From a bacterium ADurb.Bin243 (GTDB lineage: Bacteria; Muiribacteriota; UBA9980): a stretch of DNA of 43,082 nt. The notes under the pieces were generated by a model. The model ran no database searches. It saw only the letters and a list, made by a program, of their open reading frames with translations, and was not told the origin of the DNA. Positions 14,899-24,166 of the stretch are shown here, one piece after another. A program made the position numbers and the translations under genes. Location of the stretch: assembly GCA_002069765.1 (NCBI GenBank), contig MWBZ01000029.1:1-43082 (forward strand), given 5' to 3'. Each line of letters opens with the position of its first letter. Position 1 is the first letter of the stretch.

Positions 14899-17643
14899 TT
14901 ACGAATTTATTTTTATTTCGGTTTCCCTGTCGCTTATTATCTTTAAAAACCTTTCTTTTGGTATATATTTCAAATATCTGTAAGAAAATATTCCGAATTC
15001 GTTCGAAATTGAACGCGCATAATGAATGCCCCACTCGCGGTATCTCTCTAAGCGCTGCGGGTTATTGGTTTCTTTCAGGCAGTGATAAATAGCTTCCACG
15101 ATCGAAGCGTTGTTCCATGGATAGTTGCTTTCGCTGATTTCAGCCGCCATCAGTTCGATAGAACGGTTGAAATTATTGAGCATATAATTAGCGTAAGCGT
15201 AGTCGGGCGATCTTTTTATGATTCGTTTAAAAATCTTTTCGGCTTTAGCGTCTTGCCCCATGCGCCTGAACGTGATTCCGAGTTCGAGCAGCTCGTGATT
15301 AAACGACTGCAGGTTTTTATAGCGGGGTAAGTTAAGGGCCGCGAATTCGAGCAAACGGGGAGATTTCAAGCCGGAAAGGCGCGCATAACCGCCCGACAGC
15401 AAAATGCTTCTGCAAATAAGAATGGAGGCGTCTTCAAAAAGTTCGAGTTCACGGTTCGCCAGCGCCATATGCATATAAGTCTCCGGCCTGGCGGCCTTTA
15501 TTTTATCGTAAACGCCGGTCATTTTTAATATTCTCGACGCGTCCATGCGACAGGTGTTTAACTTAAGATAATTTTGAACGTAGTTTTCGTTTAGGTCGCC
15601 GAGCACGAACAGATCGTCATAAAAAGCCACCAGCTCGGTTATCATATTGTTAGAAAGTAAATAATTATTGCAAAGGTTAAGCGCAGGCTCGAAAGAAGAA
15701 TTGATTTTATAAGATATCATTATCAGCTCTATAGCTTCTTTTTTTAACCCTTTCAACATATTGCATATTCCGGCGTAATAATAAAATAAATGGTTATCGT
15801 GTTCGGTTTCGATGCCGCTCATGAAATACTCGATAGCTATATCTATATTTTTAAGGTCATATTCGGCCATTCCCAGCCCCAGAAGAGCTTCTGAGCAATC
15901 GGGGCGGAACGCAAGCAGGCCGGCGAATATTTTTTTAGCTTCTTCGGGCCTGTACACCGAAAGAAGATAGTTGCCGAGCTTCAGCGACGAGCGTTCAAAA
16001 ACTCCGGGCCGATCCTGCCGCGAAACGCTTTTTATATAAGACTCATAAAATCTGACGCCGCTTTCACCGTCCGCGAAGTTGCAGTATGCGTCGAAAATCT
16101 TGCCGCAAAGCCTTTCGTTTTTATAAAAATACGCCAGGGCCTTTAAAAAAGGTATCATCAAATATCTGGCCAGGGTTTTTCTAAGCATATAGCCGAACCA
16201 GAAAACCATCATAAGGCCTATAAACATTGGAGAATTAAAAAAAGACTTGTAATATTCGCGCCTGTATCTATAATAAGAAGGCAAATTGCCGTTTTTTAAA
16301 TGATGTTCCATCAGCCAGCGGGCCACTTCGCGCTTGGTTTCAGCAAAATTCAAGGAGCTTATAACGGTTTCGAATTCGGCGGCCGCCTTTTTATCTTCTC
16401 CGGCAAGAATATATTTTTTTCCGGCCAGATAACGGGTATAGTAAAATTCCGGCCCGTAAGAGGAGCATTTCGAAAGTTCGTCGCCGGCCGCTTTATAATT
16501 TTTAAGATTTTCCAGCGTATTCGCGTAAACCACATGATAATGAGGAGTAAGATAACGGTTCAGCTTCGAAGCGAGCCCGAACGCCGAAGCCGATAGATCG
16601 AAAGCGAAATTCAAATTATAATACTCGCCGATTACCATCAGCGCGAGATAATTATAAGGGTCTTTGCGGTAATTCTGCACGTATTTTTCATCGATCAGCC
16701 GGCCGAATTTTCTCTGAGACAATATCATATTGAAAACCGTCTCCACGATAAAGTTTTCTCCGCTCAACGCGCGGCATGCGCTTATGTGCGAATAAGACTG
16801 CTTATAGCGGCCGGCTTTGAACTCCAGCAGGCACATATAGAAATCCAGGGCAGGCCCCTTCAAGTGCCTTTCCATCTGACTTTTAGATGTGTTTGCGGCC
16901 GACGGCGAGTTAAGGCCGGCCGGAAAATCGCCTTCCAATAGAAAATCAAAGCCTGAAAATTCTTTGTACTGCGACAGCAGCCAGAGCTGTTCGGCCAGTA
17001 TAAAAGTTTCGGCGTCCTGGTAAAGATGCCCGGTTCTGCCGCCGGTTATTCTAAACATATAATCCGAATCCAGAAACCATTCGTCTTTATTTTTTCTAAA
17101 ATATAGAGGCACGGCATATTTTTTTTGTTCGGGGCCCGCGGCGGATTTGCCCGTGAGCTGTCCGGTTTCGAGAAGCCGGCCGGAAACCGATGGCGTTTCA
17201 TTATTAATATAAAAAACGGCGCGGTTTTCGACGATTCTTACCCTGCCGCTCAAATCCGGAGCCGCATCGCGGGCCTCGCTCAATATATCGAGCACTGAAG
17301 CGAAACAGGCTATTTCGGTTCCCGCTTCACGGGACGGCCCCGCCGGAGCACAAAACCGCGAGAGCTTTTCTACGCGCTCGATTTGCGATGGAATAACCGG
17401 AATCGAAAAAAGCTGCGAAACGAGATTTTTAATTATCGATATCTCGCTGCTGTAGGATTTTTCATAATTTTGCGAAGCTTCGTCGAACAAATCGCGGGCG
17501 ACGCTTTTAAATGAATAACGCGGCTCGGCCTGGGATGAATATAACTGCCCGGACATAAAAAAAAACCGGCCGGAAATTAAAGCTGACAGAACGACGGCCG
17601 ATAAAAGCAGAACTTTTAAAGCATGTTTTAAAACGATTTTCAT
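14899..17643 (-). CDS. Membrane-anchored TPR-repeat protein
   Basis: A 914-residue protein with an N-terminal hydrophobic segment (residues about 8-30) and a second one in the middle (about 470-490, around MFIGLMMVFWFGYML). Residues between them would be extracytoplasmic and the C-terminal half cytoplasmic, or the reverse. TPR-like helices occur on both sides, clearest at about 560-680 (SEALLGLGMAEYDLKNIDIA) and 790-850. No enzyme motif is seen. It lies 43 bases after wecB and 55 before the coiled-coil gene, so the three are probably one transcript. A role in envelope assembly or signalling is possible but not shown. Confidence 0.75.
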   Translation of the reverse strand: MKIVLKHALKVLLLSAVVLSALISGRFFFMSGQLYSSQAEPRYSFKSVARDLFDEASQNYEKSYSSEISIIKNLVSQLFSIPVIPSQIERVEKLSRFCAPAGPSREAGTEIACFASVLDILSEARDAAPDLSGRVRIVENRAVFYINNETPSVSGRLLETGQLTGKSAAGPEQKKYAVPLYFRKNKDEWFLDSDYMFRITGGRTGHLYQDAETFILAEQLWLLSQYKEFSGFDFLLEGDFPAGLNSPSAANTSKSQMERHLKGPALDFYMCLLEFKAGRYKQSYSHISACRALSGENFIVETVFNMILSQRKFGRLIDEKYVQNYRKDPYNYLALMVIGEYYNLNFAFDLSASAFGLASKLNRYLTPHYHVVYANTLENLKNYKAAGDELSKCSSYGPEFYYTRYLAGKKYILAGEDKKAAAEFETVISSLNFAETKREVARWLMEHHLKNGNLPSYYRYRREYYKSFFNSPMFIGLMMVFWFGYMLRKTLARYLMIPFLKALAYFYKNERLCGKIFDAYCNFADGESGVRFYESYIKSVSRQDRPGVFERSSLKLGNYLLSVYRPEEAKKIFAGLLAFRPDCSEALLGLGMAEYDLKNIDIAIEYFMSGIETEHDNHLFYYYAGICNMLKGLKKEAIELIMISYKINSSFEPALNLCNNYLLSNNMITELVAFYDDLFVLGDLNENYVQNYLKLNTCRMDASRILKMTGVYDKIKAARPETYMHMALANRELELFEDASILICRSILLSGGYARLSGLKSPRLLEFAALNLPRYKNLQSFNHELLELGITFRRMGQDAKAEKIFKRIIKRSPDYAYANYMLNNFNRSIELMAAEISESNYPWNNASIVEAIYHCLKETNNPQRLERYREWGIHYARSISNEFGIFSYRYLKYIPKERFLKIISDRETEIKINS

Positions 17644-17686
17644 AATCCGTCACAAAAAGTAAAAAGATTAGACGCTTAACGATCGA

Positions 17687-18793
17687 TTATTTTCGCCTTG
17701 CGGCGATGAATTTTTCTATTTTTTTTACGATATAAGACGCGCTTTTGCCATTGCCGAAAAAATTTCCGGTAAAATCCAGCGATATTTCACGGCGGGAAAT
17801 GGCCGCCGCGAGCGATGCCGCCGATAAATTGCTCAGCACCGTGTTACACCCCGCTTCGAAGGTTTCCGGCCACGGAGTCATAGGATAGACTGTGACGCAG
17901 GGTTTCTGGTTGAAATATGCCTCTTTGGCCACTCCGCCGGAATCGGTGACTATTTTTTTACAGCGGCTCTGAAGAGCGCCGAGCTCGATATATCCTTGAG
18001 GCTCTATTAAGGTTACGTTTGAATGCGCCGAAAATTTTTCGTATGAACGGCAGCGCTTCATCATCTCACGGGTACGAGGATGGGCCGGAAAAATTATTTT
18101 TTCGCCGCAATCCATAACCGCTTTCATTATAGTCTCGAGCCGCCGGGGATCGTCTACGTTAAGCGGCCGGTGAAGAGTCATCAGGACGTAATCGCCTTCG
18201 GCGAAACATTTTATTTTTTCGAATTTCTCCGTCGCTTCGGGACTGCGGAAAGTATTTTTCATTTTAACGAAAGTGTCGTACATGGTGTCGCCCGAAAAAT
18301 AGACGGAACCGAAAACCGATTCATTTTTGAGGTTATCGGCGCAAGCCTTTGTGGGCGCGAAAAGAAGATGAGAAATATGGTCGGTCATCAACCGGTTCGC
18401 CTCTTCGGGGCTCTCGCAGTAATCTCGCATGCGCGGGCCGGCTTCGATGTGCGCAATGGGGATATGAAGTTTGACGGCCGCAAGCGCCGCGGCGAGCGTA
18501 GTGTTGGTATCGCCGAAGACTATTATCAATTCGGGTTTTTCGGCAAGAAGGATTTTTTCTATTTCGACGAGTATTTTGGCCGTCTGAACCGCGTGGGACT
18601 TTTCGCTTACATTGAGATTATAATCCGGACGGCGAATATCGAGCTGACTGAAAAATATGTCGCTCATGTTGTAATCATAGTGCTGTCCGCTGTGAACTAT
18701 TACCTGACTGAATTTTTTTTGAATTTCAGCCGATACGGGGGCAAGTTTTATAAATTGAGGACGGTTACCCGCCACTGTAACTATTTTTATCAT
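17687..18793 (-). CDS. wecB: UDP-GlcNAc 2-epimerase, WecB family
   Basis: A 368-residue non-hydrolysing UDP-N-acetylglucosamine 2-epimerase-like protein (UDP-GlcNAc to UDP-ManNAc, for surface glycans). Motifs seen are AGNRPQFIKLAP (residues 8-19), HSGQHYDYN, FGDTNTT, HIEAG, PEEANR, LHRPLNVDD, FPAHPRT and TDSGGVAKEA. The residues matching E. coli WecB Asp95, Glu117, Glu131 and His213 are all present. Unusual features are GPRMRDYCES after HIEA where most have GLRS, HRPLN instead of HRxEN, and YPMTPWPET where most have RxxTERPE. It may therefore be a subfamily acting on a related UDP-sugar. No other sugar-nucleotide or glycosyltransferase gene lies nearby. Confidence 0.88.
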   Translation of the reverse strand: MIKIVTVAGNRPQFIKLAPVSAEIQKKFSQVIVHSGQHYDYNMSDIFFSQLDIRRPDYNLNVSEKSHAVQTAKILVEIEKILLAEKPELIIVFGDTNTTLAAALAAVKLHIPIAHIEAGPRMRDYCESPEEANRLMTDHISHLLFAPTKACADNLKNESVFGSVYFSGDTMYDTFVKMKNTFRSPEATEKFEKIKCFAEGDYVLMTLHRPLNVDDPRRLETIMKAVMDCGEKIIFPAHPRTREMMKRCRSYEKFSAHSNVTLIEPQGYIELGALQSRCKKIVTDSGGVAKEAYFNQKPCVTVYPMTPWPETFEAGCNTVLSNLSAASLAAAISRREISLDFTGNFFGNGKSASYIVKKIEKFIAARRK

Positions 18794-18820
18794 AATGACG
18801 CCTGGTTTCTTCTCCGTTTC

Positions 18821-21721
18821 TTATTTCTGACGCTCTTCTTTAAATATGCGCCGCAATATTTCATTCATTTCCTCTATCTGGTATGGTTTCGCGAGTACGC
18901 CACGGAAGCCGTATTTGTCGTAATGCGCCATAACGGGGTCGTTTGAATATCCGCTCGAGACTATGGCGCACACGTCGGGATCCATCTTTAAAAGGCCTTC
19001 GATGGTTTCTTTGCCGCCCATTCCGCCCTGAACGATAAGATCGGTAATGACTATATCCACTTTCTGACTCTCTTCGAGCGACTTTTTATAAAGTTTCAGC
19101 GCTTCTTCGCCGTTACGGGCGATTTTAACTTTATACCCGAGGTCGGCGAGCATTTCGGACACCGGAAGCAATACCGTTTCATCGTCGTCCATAAGCAAAA
19201 CCGATTTTCCGCGATACTCTATATTTTTATCGAAAACCACTTTTATATCTTCGACGGCGCCTTCATGGGAAGGAAAATATATATTAAAAACCGTACCTTC
19301 GTTAAGTTTTGAATCAACGGTAATAAAGCCGTTATGATTTTTGACTATAGAATACGACGTAGCGAGGCCGAGGCCGGTTCCGTCGGACTTCGTGGTAAAG
19401 TATGGATCGAAAATCTTCGTCATATTTTCTTCGGCAATGCCTACGCCGTCGTCTTTTATTGAAATTTTAACGTAGCGTCCTTGCGGCGCCGAAAATTTAT
19501 TATCGGCCGCAAGCGTGACGTTGACGGCACCGACTTCCAGAACGCCGCCTTCGGGCATGGCCTGCTTGGCGTTAATGGCGAAATTAGTTATTACTTGCGT
19601 TATCTGCCCTTCATCTGCCTGTATGCAGTAAAGTTCGTCGTCGAAATTGAAACGGCTGAGGACGTTGGAACCGGTAATTGAAAACTGGACTGAGTCTTTT
19701 ATCAGTTCTTTAAGAGCGAGGATTTTTTTTATAGGCATGCCGCCCTTCGAAAATGTTATCAATTGCTCGGTCAGGGTTTTCGCTTTATAAGCGACTTTTT
19801 CGGCGCGCAGAAGAACTTCCATGGCTTTTTCGGGATTTTCAAGCCTTTTCTTCGCCAGATTAAGGTTTCCGGCAATCCCCATCAATATATTATTGAAATC
19901 GTGGGCTATACCGCCGGCAAGAGTGCCGAGAGCCTCGAGCTTGGAAGCTTTGAGCATCTCGCGTTCCATCTGTTTTCTCAGAGTGATGTCCCTGGATACT
20001 ATAACGGCCCTGAGCTGGTTGGCGGCGGTCTGATAAATCTTTCCGGTGCTCTCAACCATTACGAACGAACCGTTTTTATGCTTGAAACGGTACGATATTT
20101 CTTCGCCCTTATAATTTTTAAAGCCGCGTTTGAAGATTTGTTTTACTTTTTCTATATCGTCTTTGTGAACGAACTCGTAATAATACCTTCCGACTAGTTC
20201 AAAAATGTTATAGCCGAGCATTTCCTTTATATTGGGGCTCAGGTATAAGAAGCGCGATTCGATATCCACTTCGGTTATAAGGTCATAAGTGTTTTCCGCG
20301 AGCGCCCTGTAGCGTTCTTCGCGTTCATGGAGCGTCTGCTGGATTTTCTGGCGTTCATATATTTCAAGCTGGAGCTTTTCGTTCGAACGTCTCAGCTCGA
20401 GCGTGCGCTCGCTTACCTTGCTTTCAAGGACTTCTTTGTCGCGCTGCTCTTTGAGGCGCTGCGTCTCTTCGGCGCGCTTCTGTTCGGTAATGTCGATTAA
20501 AATACCGCGTATGCCCGTCGCCACGCCGCCTTCAAAAATAAGATTGGAATGTATTACCACAGGGAATGTCGTTCCGTCTTTTCTGAGCGCCATATATTCC
20601 GATCCGGTTTCATAATTCGGCTTTTTTTTCTCCACCGCGTTTTTAATCACCTCGAGGGCTATTTTGCGGGATTCGGGCGCCAGCATGTCGAAAGAATTAA
20701 GTCCGTTCTCAAGGTCCTGCGCGCTGTATTTAAAATATTCGAAAGCTATCTTGTTTACGAATTTTACGTTTCCGTTGATATCAGCTTCGAAAACTATCTG
20801 CGGCAGAGAATCCGCGAGGTCGCGGTATTTTTTTTCGCTTGTCATTATAGCTTCGACCGCTTTTTTTCTTTCGGTTATGTTTCTCACGAACGTTACGCAC
20901 TGGCCCTCTACGAGCGGAAGAATTCTCGCTTCATAATACTGCAGGCCGTCTTTCATCTCGAGCTTATATTCGACCGTTTCCATGGCCGACATATCTTTTA
21001 TGCTGCTATAGGCTTTTGTGAAAAGTTCCGCGACATCCGAAGGAAGAATAGAAGTAAAGCTTTTGCCTATGAATATTTCCGGCTGCGTGAACAAATCCTG
21101 TTCCCTGCCGGATTTGTAATCGATAATAACCCCGGACGAATCCGTTTTAAAATACAGGTCCGGCAGCGCCGTAAAAATAGTCTGCAATTCTTTAGTGATC
21201 AAAGAAAGCTTTTCTTCGGCGATTTTTCTGTCGTTTATTTCGGCCTCGAGTTTTTTAATGACCTGATAGCGCGACTCGCTTATTTCGGCTTCTTTTTTGC
21301 GGGTTTTTTCGAGTTCCATCAAAAGGCTGTGGCGTTCGGTGGAATAACGTATGCTTTTTATAAGCAGTTTTCCGTCGAACTGGCCTTTTATAAGATAGTC
21401 CTGCGCGCCGGCCTGCACTGCCCTCAGTCCGAACCCTTCGTCGCAGACGCCGGTCAAAATGACTATCGGCACTTCGGGAACGGCCATGCGCACGGAAAAC
21501 AGCGTATCTATACCTTCGCTGTCGGGAAGAGTGAGATCGAGAAGTATGACGTCGAATTCTTTCGAGGAAAGGATTTTTAAAGTCTGAGCAAGAGTGCCGG
21601 AATTAGTCAGCGTGAAAGGAAAACCGCTTTCCTGCGATGCGCTTTCGAGATATGTTTTCAAAAGAAGCGCGTCGCCGGGATTATCTTCTATCAGCAACAG
21701 TTCTATTGATTTTTGACTCAT
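18821..21721 (-). CDS. Hybrid histidine kinase: REC-PAS-PAS-PAS-HisKA-HATPase-REC
   Basis: A 966-residue cytosolic sensor kinase with no membrane segment. The order is an N-terminal receiver (1-125, Asp in VILLDLTLPD), three PAS domains (about 170-285, 290-415, 465-585), a dimerisation domain with His607 in GIAHDFNNIL, and a complete ATPase domain (N box VITNFAINAKQAMP, DDGVGI, FDPYFTTK, GTGLGLATSYSIV). A second receiver ends the protein, with Asp894 in VITDLIVQGGMGG and the conserved Lys in LAKPYQ. All catalytic residues are present, so it should autophosphorylate and pass phosphate to the terminal receiver. It starts ten bases after the related pseudokinase gene and is co-transcribed with it. 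Signal unknown. Confidence 0.92.
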   Translation of the reverse strand: MSQKSIELLLIEDNPGDALLLKTYLESASQESGFPFTLTNSGTLAQTLKILSSKEFDVILLDLTLPDSEGIDTLFSVRMAVPEVPIVILTGVCDEGFGLRAVQAGAQDYLIKGQFDGKLLIKSIRYSTERHSLLMELEKTRKKEAEISESRYQVIKKLEAEINDRKIAEEKLSLITKELQTIFTALPDLYFKTDSSGVIIDYKSGREQDLFTQPEIFIGKSFTSILPSDVAELFTKAYSSIKDMSAMETVEYKLEMKDGLQYYEARILPLVEGQCVTFVRNITERKKAVEAIMTSEKKYRDLADSLPQIVFEADINGNVKFVNKIAFEYFKYSAQDLENGLNSFDMLAPESRKIALEVIKNAVEKKKPNYETGSEYMALRKDGTTFPVVIHSNLIFEGGVATGIRGILIDITEQKRAEETQRLKEQRDKEVLESKVSERTLELRRSNEKLQLEIYERQKIQQTLHEREERYRALAENTYDLITEVDIESRFLYLSPNIKEMLGYNIFELVGRYYYEFVHKDDIEKVKQIFKRGFKNYKGEEISYRFKHKNGSFVMVESTGKIYQTAANQLRAVIVSRDITLRKQMEREMLKASKLEALGTLAGGIAHDFNNILMGIAGNLNLAKKRLENPEKAMEVLLRAEKVAYKAKTLTEQLITFSKGGMPIKKILALKELIKDSVQFSITGSNVLSRFNFDDELYCIQADEGQITQVITNFAINAKQAMPEGGVLEVGAVNVTLAADNKFSAPQGRYVKISIKDDGVGIAEENMTKIFDPYFTTKSDGTGLGLATSYSIVKNHNGFITVDSKLNEGTVFNIYFPSHEGAVEDIKVVFDKNIEYRGKSVLLMDDDETVLLPVSEMLADLGYKVKIARNGEEALKLYKKSLEESQKVDIVITDLIVQGGMGGKETIEGLLKMDPDVCAIVSSGYSNDPVMAHYDKYGFRGVLAKPYQIEEMNEILRRIFKEERQK

Positions 21722-21731
21722 AATTCACCAT

Positions 21732-23891
21732 TTAAACCTTTTCACTGCACAGAGAGTCTATTATTTCGCACAGGGTTTTTATTTCATAAGGTTTCGCGAT
21801 CACTCCGCTAAAGCCGAATTTTTGATGTTCCGCCATAATGGGATCGTTAGAGTAGCCGCTCGAGACGATGGCACGGACGCCGGGGTCTATTTCGCTTATT
21901 TTTTTTATCGTTTCGGCTCCGCCAAGGCCGCCGGGAACTATGAGATCGAGCACGACCACATCGAAGGGCGTTCCGCTTTCGAGGCACGATTTATAAATTT
22001 TGAAAGCGTCTTCACCGTTAACGCTCGTATTAACGAGATACCCTTCTTCAACCAGATTTTCGTTAAGCGACTGAAGGATTTCCTCATCATCGTCCATTAA
22101 AAGCACTCTCGCTTTTTTCATCTCCGCCTTCGCTCGAGATTGCGCCGAAACTTCGGCCGCGCTTTTCGCCTGGTCCTGGAGCGCCGGCATGAGTATGGTA
22201 AAAACCGCGCCTTTATCGCCAAGCGGATTGACAGTCAGATAACCGTTATGATTTTTTACGATAGAGTAGGAGTTATAAAGCTCGAGCCCGTCTTTCTGAC
22301 GCTCTTTCAAAAAATATGGATCCAGCATTTTAGAGGCCGTCTGGATATCGATTTCTCCGCGGGAATCCCTGACGGTTATTTTTACGTACCTGCCCGCCTT
22401 AACAAGCGAAGGATCGTTATCGAAAACTATCAGATTTTCGGTTTTGACCTCTATATCGCCTTCTTTGTTCATGGACTCGGCGGAATTCTTTACGATATTG
22501 ACTATCATTTGAAGCGCCTGGCTTTCATCGGCTTCCGCGGCCCACAAGCCTTCCTTTAGTTCCAGGTTGTAACGGGTTTTATATTCTCCGCCGTCGAAAA
22601 CGCTTTTGAACGCGCTTTTAATAAGGACGTTAACGTCTGCGGCGCATAGATTTAAAGTATCGCCGAATGAATCGCTTACAAGTTTTTTTGTAAGGCGCGA
22701 AGCTTTCGTTAAAATCTTTTCGATGCGGCCGACGATTTCACAGGCCTTTTCGTTTTGCGGCAGGCATTTTTTCAGTAAAGCTACGTTGCCGCCCACGCAT
22801 GTTATTATGTTATTGAAATCGTGCGCCAGGCCGTTAGCCATATTATTTAAAGCCGCCATCTTTTCGGATTCGAAAAGTTCTTCGTCCTGCTTGCGCCTGA
22901 CGCTGATATCTCTGGAAACTATTATGGCGCGTATCTCGCCGGAAGCGGTCTGATAAAACCCGCCCGTGCTTTCGATCCAGATGTAATGCCCGTTTTTGTG
23001 AAGGAAGCGAAGGGTCGCTTCCGCTTTAAGCCCGTTAAGCCCCTTTTGAAATGCGCCGAAGGCTATGTGAATATCCTGCGGATGGACGAATTCGCTGAAA
23101 TTTTTACCCAGCATTTCATCCGGCTTAAAACCTAAAAGCTCTTCGTTATTAGGGCTTATGTAAAGATAATTTCCGCCGATATCGGTTTCGCAGGAAACGT
23201 CGAAAGTGCTTTCGGCCAGGGCCCGGTGACGTGCCTCGCTTTCGATGGAAACTTCGCGAATTTTTTGCAGTTCTTCGGAACGCGACTTTAATTCACGGTT
23301 TATTTCTTCGAGTTCAAGAGTCCTCTCGTCTATTTTCTCGACGAGAGATTTTTTGGCTTCTTCTTCCAGGCGGATTATGTTTTTTTCCCGTTCCGCCATT
23401 TCGATCGCCATGCTTTCGATTTTTTCGCTCATAAGCTTATACTCTCTGGCCAGCTCTCCGATTTCATCGTTCTGATAGGTAAGCGAATCCGGCTGCCCGC
23501 CGGGCTTTTTTGCCGCGGCATAAAAACCCGAAGCGATAAGGCTTATAGGGGATATTATATGACGGTATATGTCGAGTGAAATCAGTATCAGTATAAAAGT
23601 GGCGACGATAAATAAGGCAAAGACGGCAAGATAATACTTGCCCTTCATTTCGTTGAAGATCGAATCGTCGTGTATAGACGGTATTGTTCCGGCAATGCGG
23701 CGGGCTTCGATTCGAGGCGTTCCGCTTTTTTCAAGCGCGGCCTGAACGGCGGAAACCGTTTCCGCGGCTTTAATTTTTACCGTCTCCGTATGCCATGGAA
23801 TGATTAAAAAGTGAAAAACGAGCAGCAGGCCTGCAATGCATACAAGCTCTATGAGGGCCGACATTATAAAAAATCTAGCGCTAATTTTCAT
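21732..23891 (-). CDS. Membrane hybrid histidine kinase with degenerate ATPase domain (HAMP-PAS-HisKA-HATPase-REC)
   Basis: A 719-residue protein. Two membrane segments (about 5-28 and 88-110) flank a short outer loop of about 60 residues; then come HAMP, one PAS (about 205-325), His357 in GLAHDFNNII, an ATPase-like domain and a receiver (Asp649 in VLDLIVPGGLGG, Lys in IAKPYE). The N box is near normal (MIVNIVKNSAESM). The G1 motif is DSRGEI where DxGxG is expected, and the G2 motif is DGLELYNSYS where GTGLGL is expected, so ATP binding is doubtful. I start it at the ATG at 23891, with GGGAG eight bases upstream; the frame is open to 23936. Its receiver and PAS closely resemble those of the next gene, suggesting tandem duplication. 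Confidence 0.88.
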   Translation of the reverse strand: MKISARFFIMSALIELVCIAGLLLVFHFLIIPWHTETVKIKAAETVSAVQAALEKSGTPRIEARRIAGTIPSIHDDSIFNEMKGKYYLAVFALFIVATFILILISLDIYRHIISPISLIASGFYAAAKKPGGQPDSLTYQNDEIGELAREYKLMSEKIESMAIEMAEREKNIIRLEEEAKKSLVEKIDERTLELEEINRELKSRSEELQKIREVSIESEARHRALAESTFDVSCETDIGGNYLYISPNNEELLGFKPDEMLGKNFSEFVHPQDIHIAFGAFQKGLNGLKAEATLRFLHKNGHYIWIESTGGFYQTASGEIRAIIVSRDISVRRKQDEELFESEKMAALNNMANGLAHDFNNIITCVGGNVALLKKCLPQNEKACEIVGRIEKILTKASRLTKKLVSDSFGDTLNLCAADVNVLIKSAFKSVFDGGEYKTRYNLELKEGLWAAEADESQALQMIVNIVKNSAESMNKEGDIEVKTENLIVFDNDPSLVKAGRYVKITVRDSRGEIDIQTASKMLDPYFLKERQKDGLELYNSYSIVKNHNGYLTVNPLGDKGAVFTILMPALQDQAKSAAEVSAQSRAKAEMKKARVLLMDDDEEILQSLNENLVEEGYLVNTSVNGEDAFKIYKSCLESGTPFDVVVLDLIVPGGLGGAETIKKISEIDPGVRAIVSSGYSNDPIMAEHQKFGFSGVIAKPYEIKTLCEIIDSLCSEKV

Positions 23892-23971
23892 AAACATTAC
23901 TCCCGCCAAAAAAAGCCGCGCGCATATAACGTTCACAAGGCATTTACCCCTAACAGGGTATGGTCATATTA

Positions 23972-23980
23972 ATTATAACA
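23972..23980 (-). promoter_or_regulatory. Extended -10 promoter of the kinase operon
   Basis: On the minus strand TGT-TATAAT (23980..23972) forms an extended -10. The -35 position (24000..23995) reads TTTATT, a poor match. A short inverted repeat TACCC/GGGTA (23945-23949 and 23956-23960) lies just downstream. Confidence 0.5.
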
Positions 23981-24084
23981 TATATTTTTTTAGAAATAAA
24001 GCTGAATTTTCATAACAAGCGCTTTTTTGTGCCCGGTTACCGCAAATTTTTCAGCCGCCGCCGCATATATTTATCTTTTATTTA

Positions 24085-24113
24085 TTGACTTTTTAAGCCA
24101 AAAAAATTATACT
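24085..24113 (+). promoter_or_regulatory. Promoter of the iron-sulfur protein operon
   Basis: -35 TTGACT (24085-24090), 17-bp spacer, -10 TATACT (24108-24113). The start would be near 24120, so the ATG at 24128 would have almost no leader and the one at 24167 a leader of about 47 bases. Confidence 0.75.
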
Positions 24114-24166
24114 ATATCAGTCGTTACATGCGGCAAAAATTTATCAAAGGGCTTAAGAACCATACC

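Noticed and set aside
20549-21580. Long plus-strand open frame of 343 codons opposite the hybrid kinase, and a similar one of 368 codons at 30104-31210
   Set aside because: Both lie entirely opposite clearly recognised minus-strand genes, show no family features and reflect the codon bias of the true strand.
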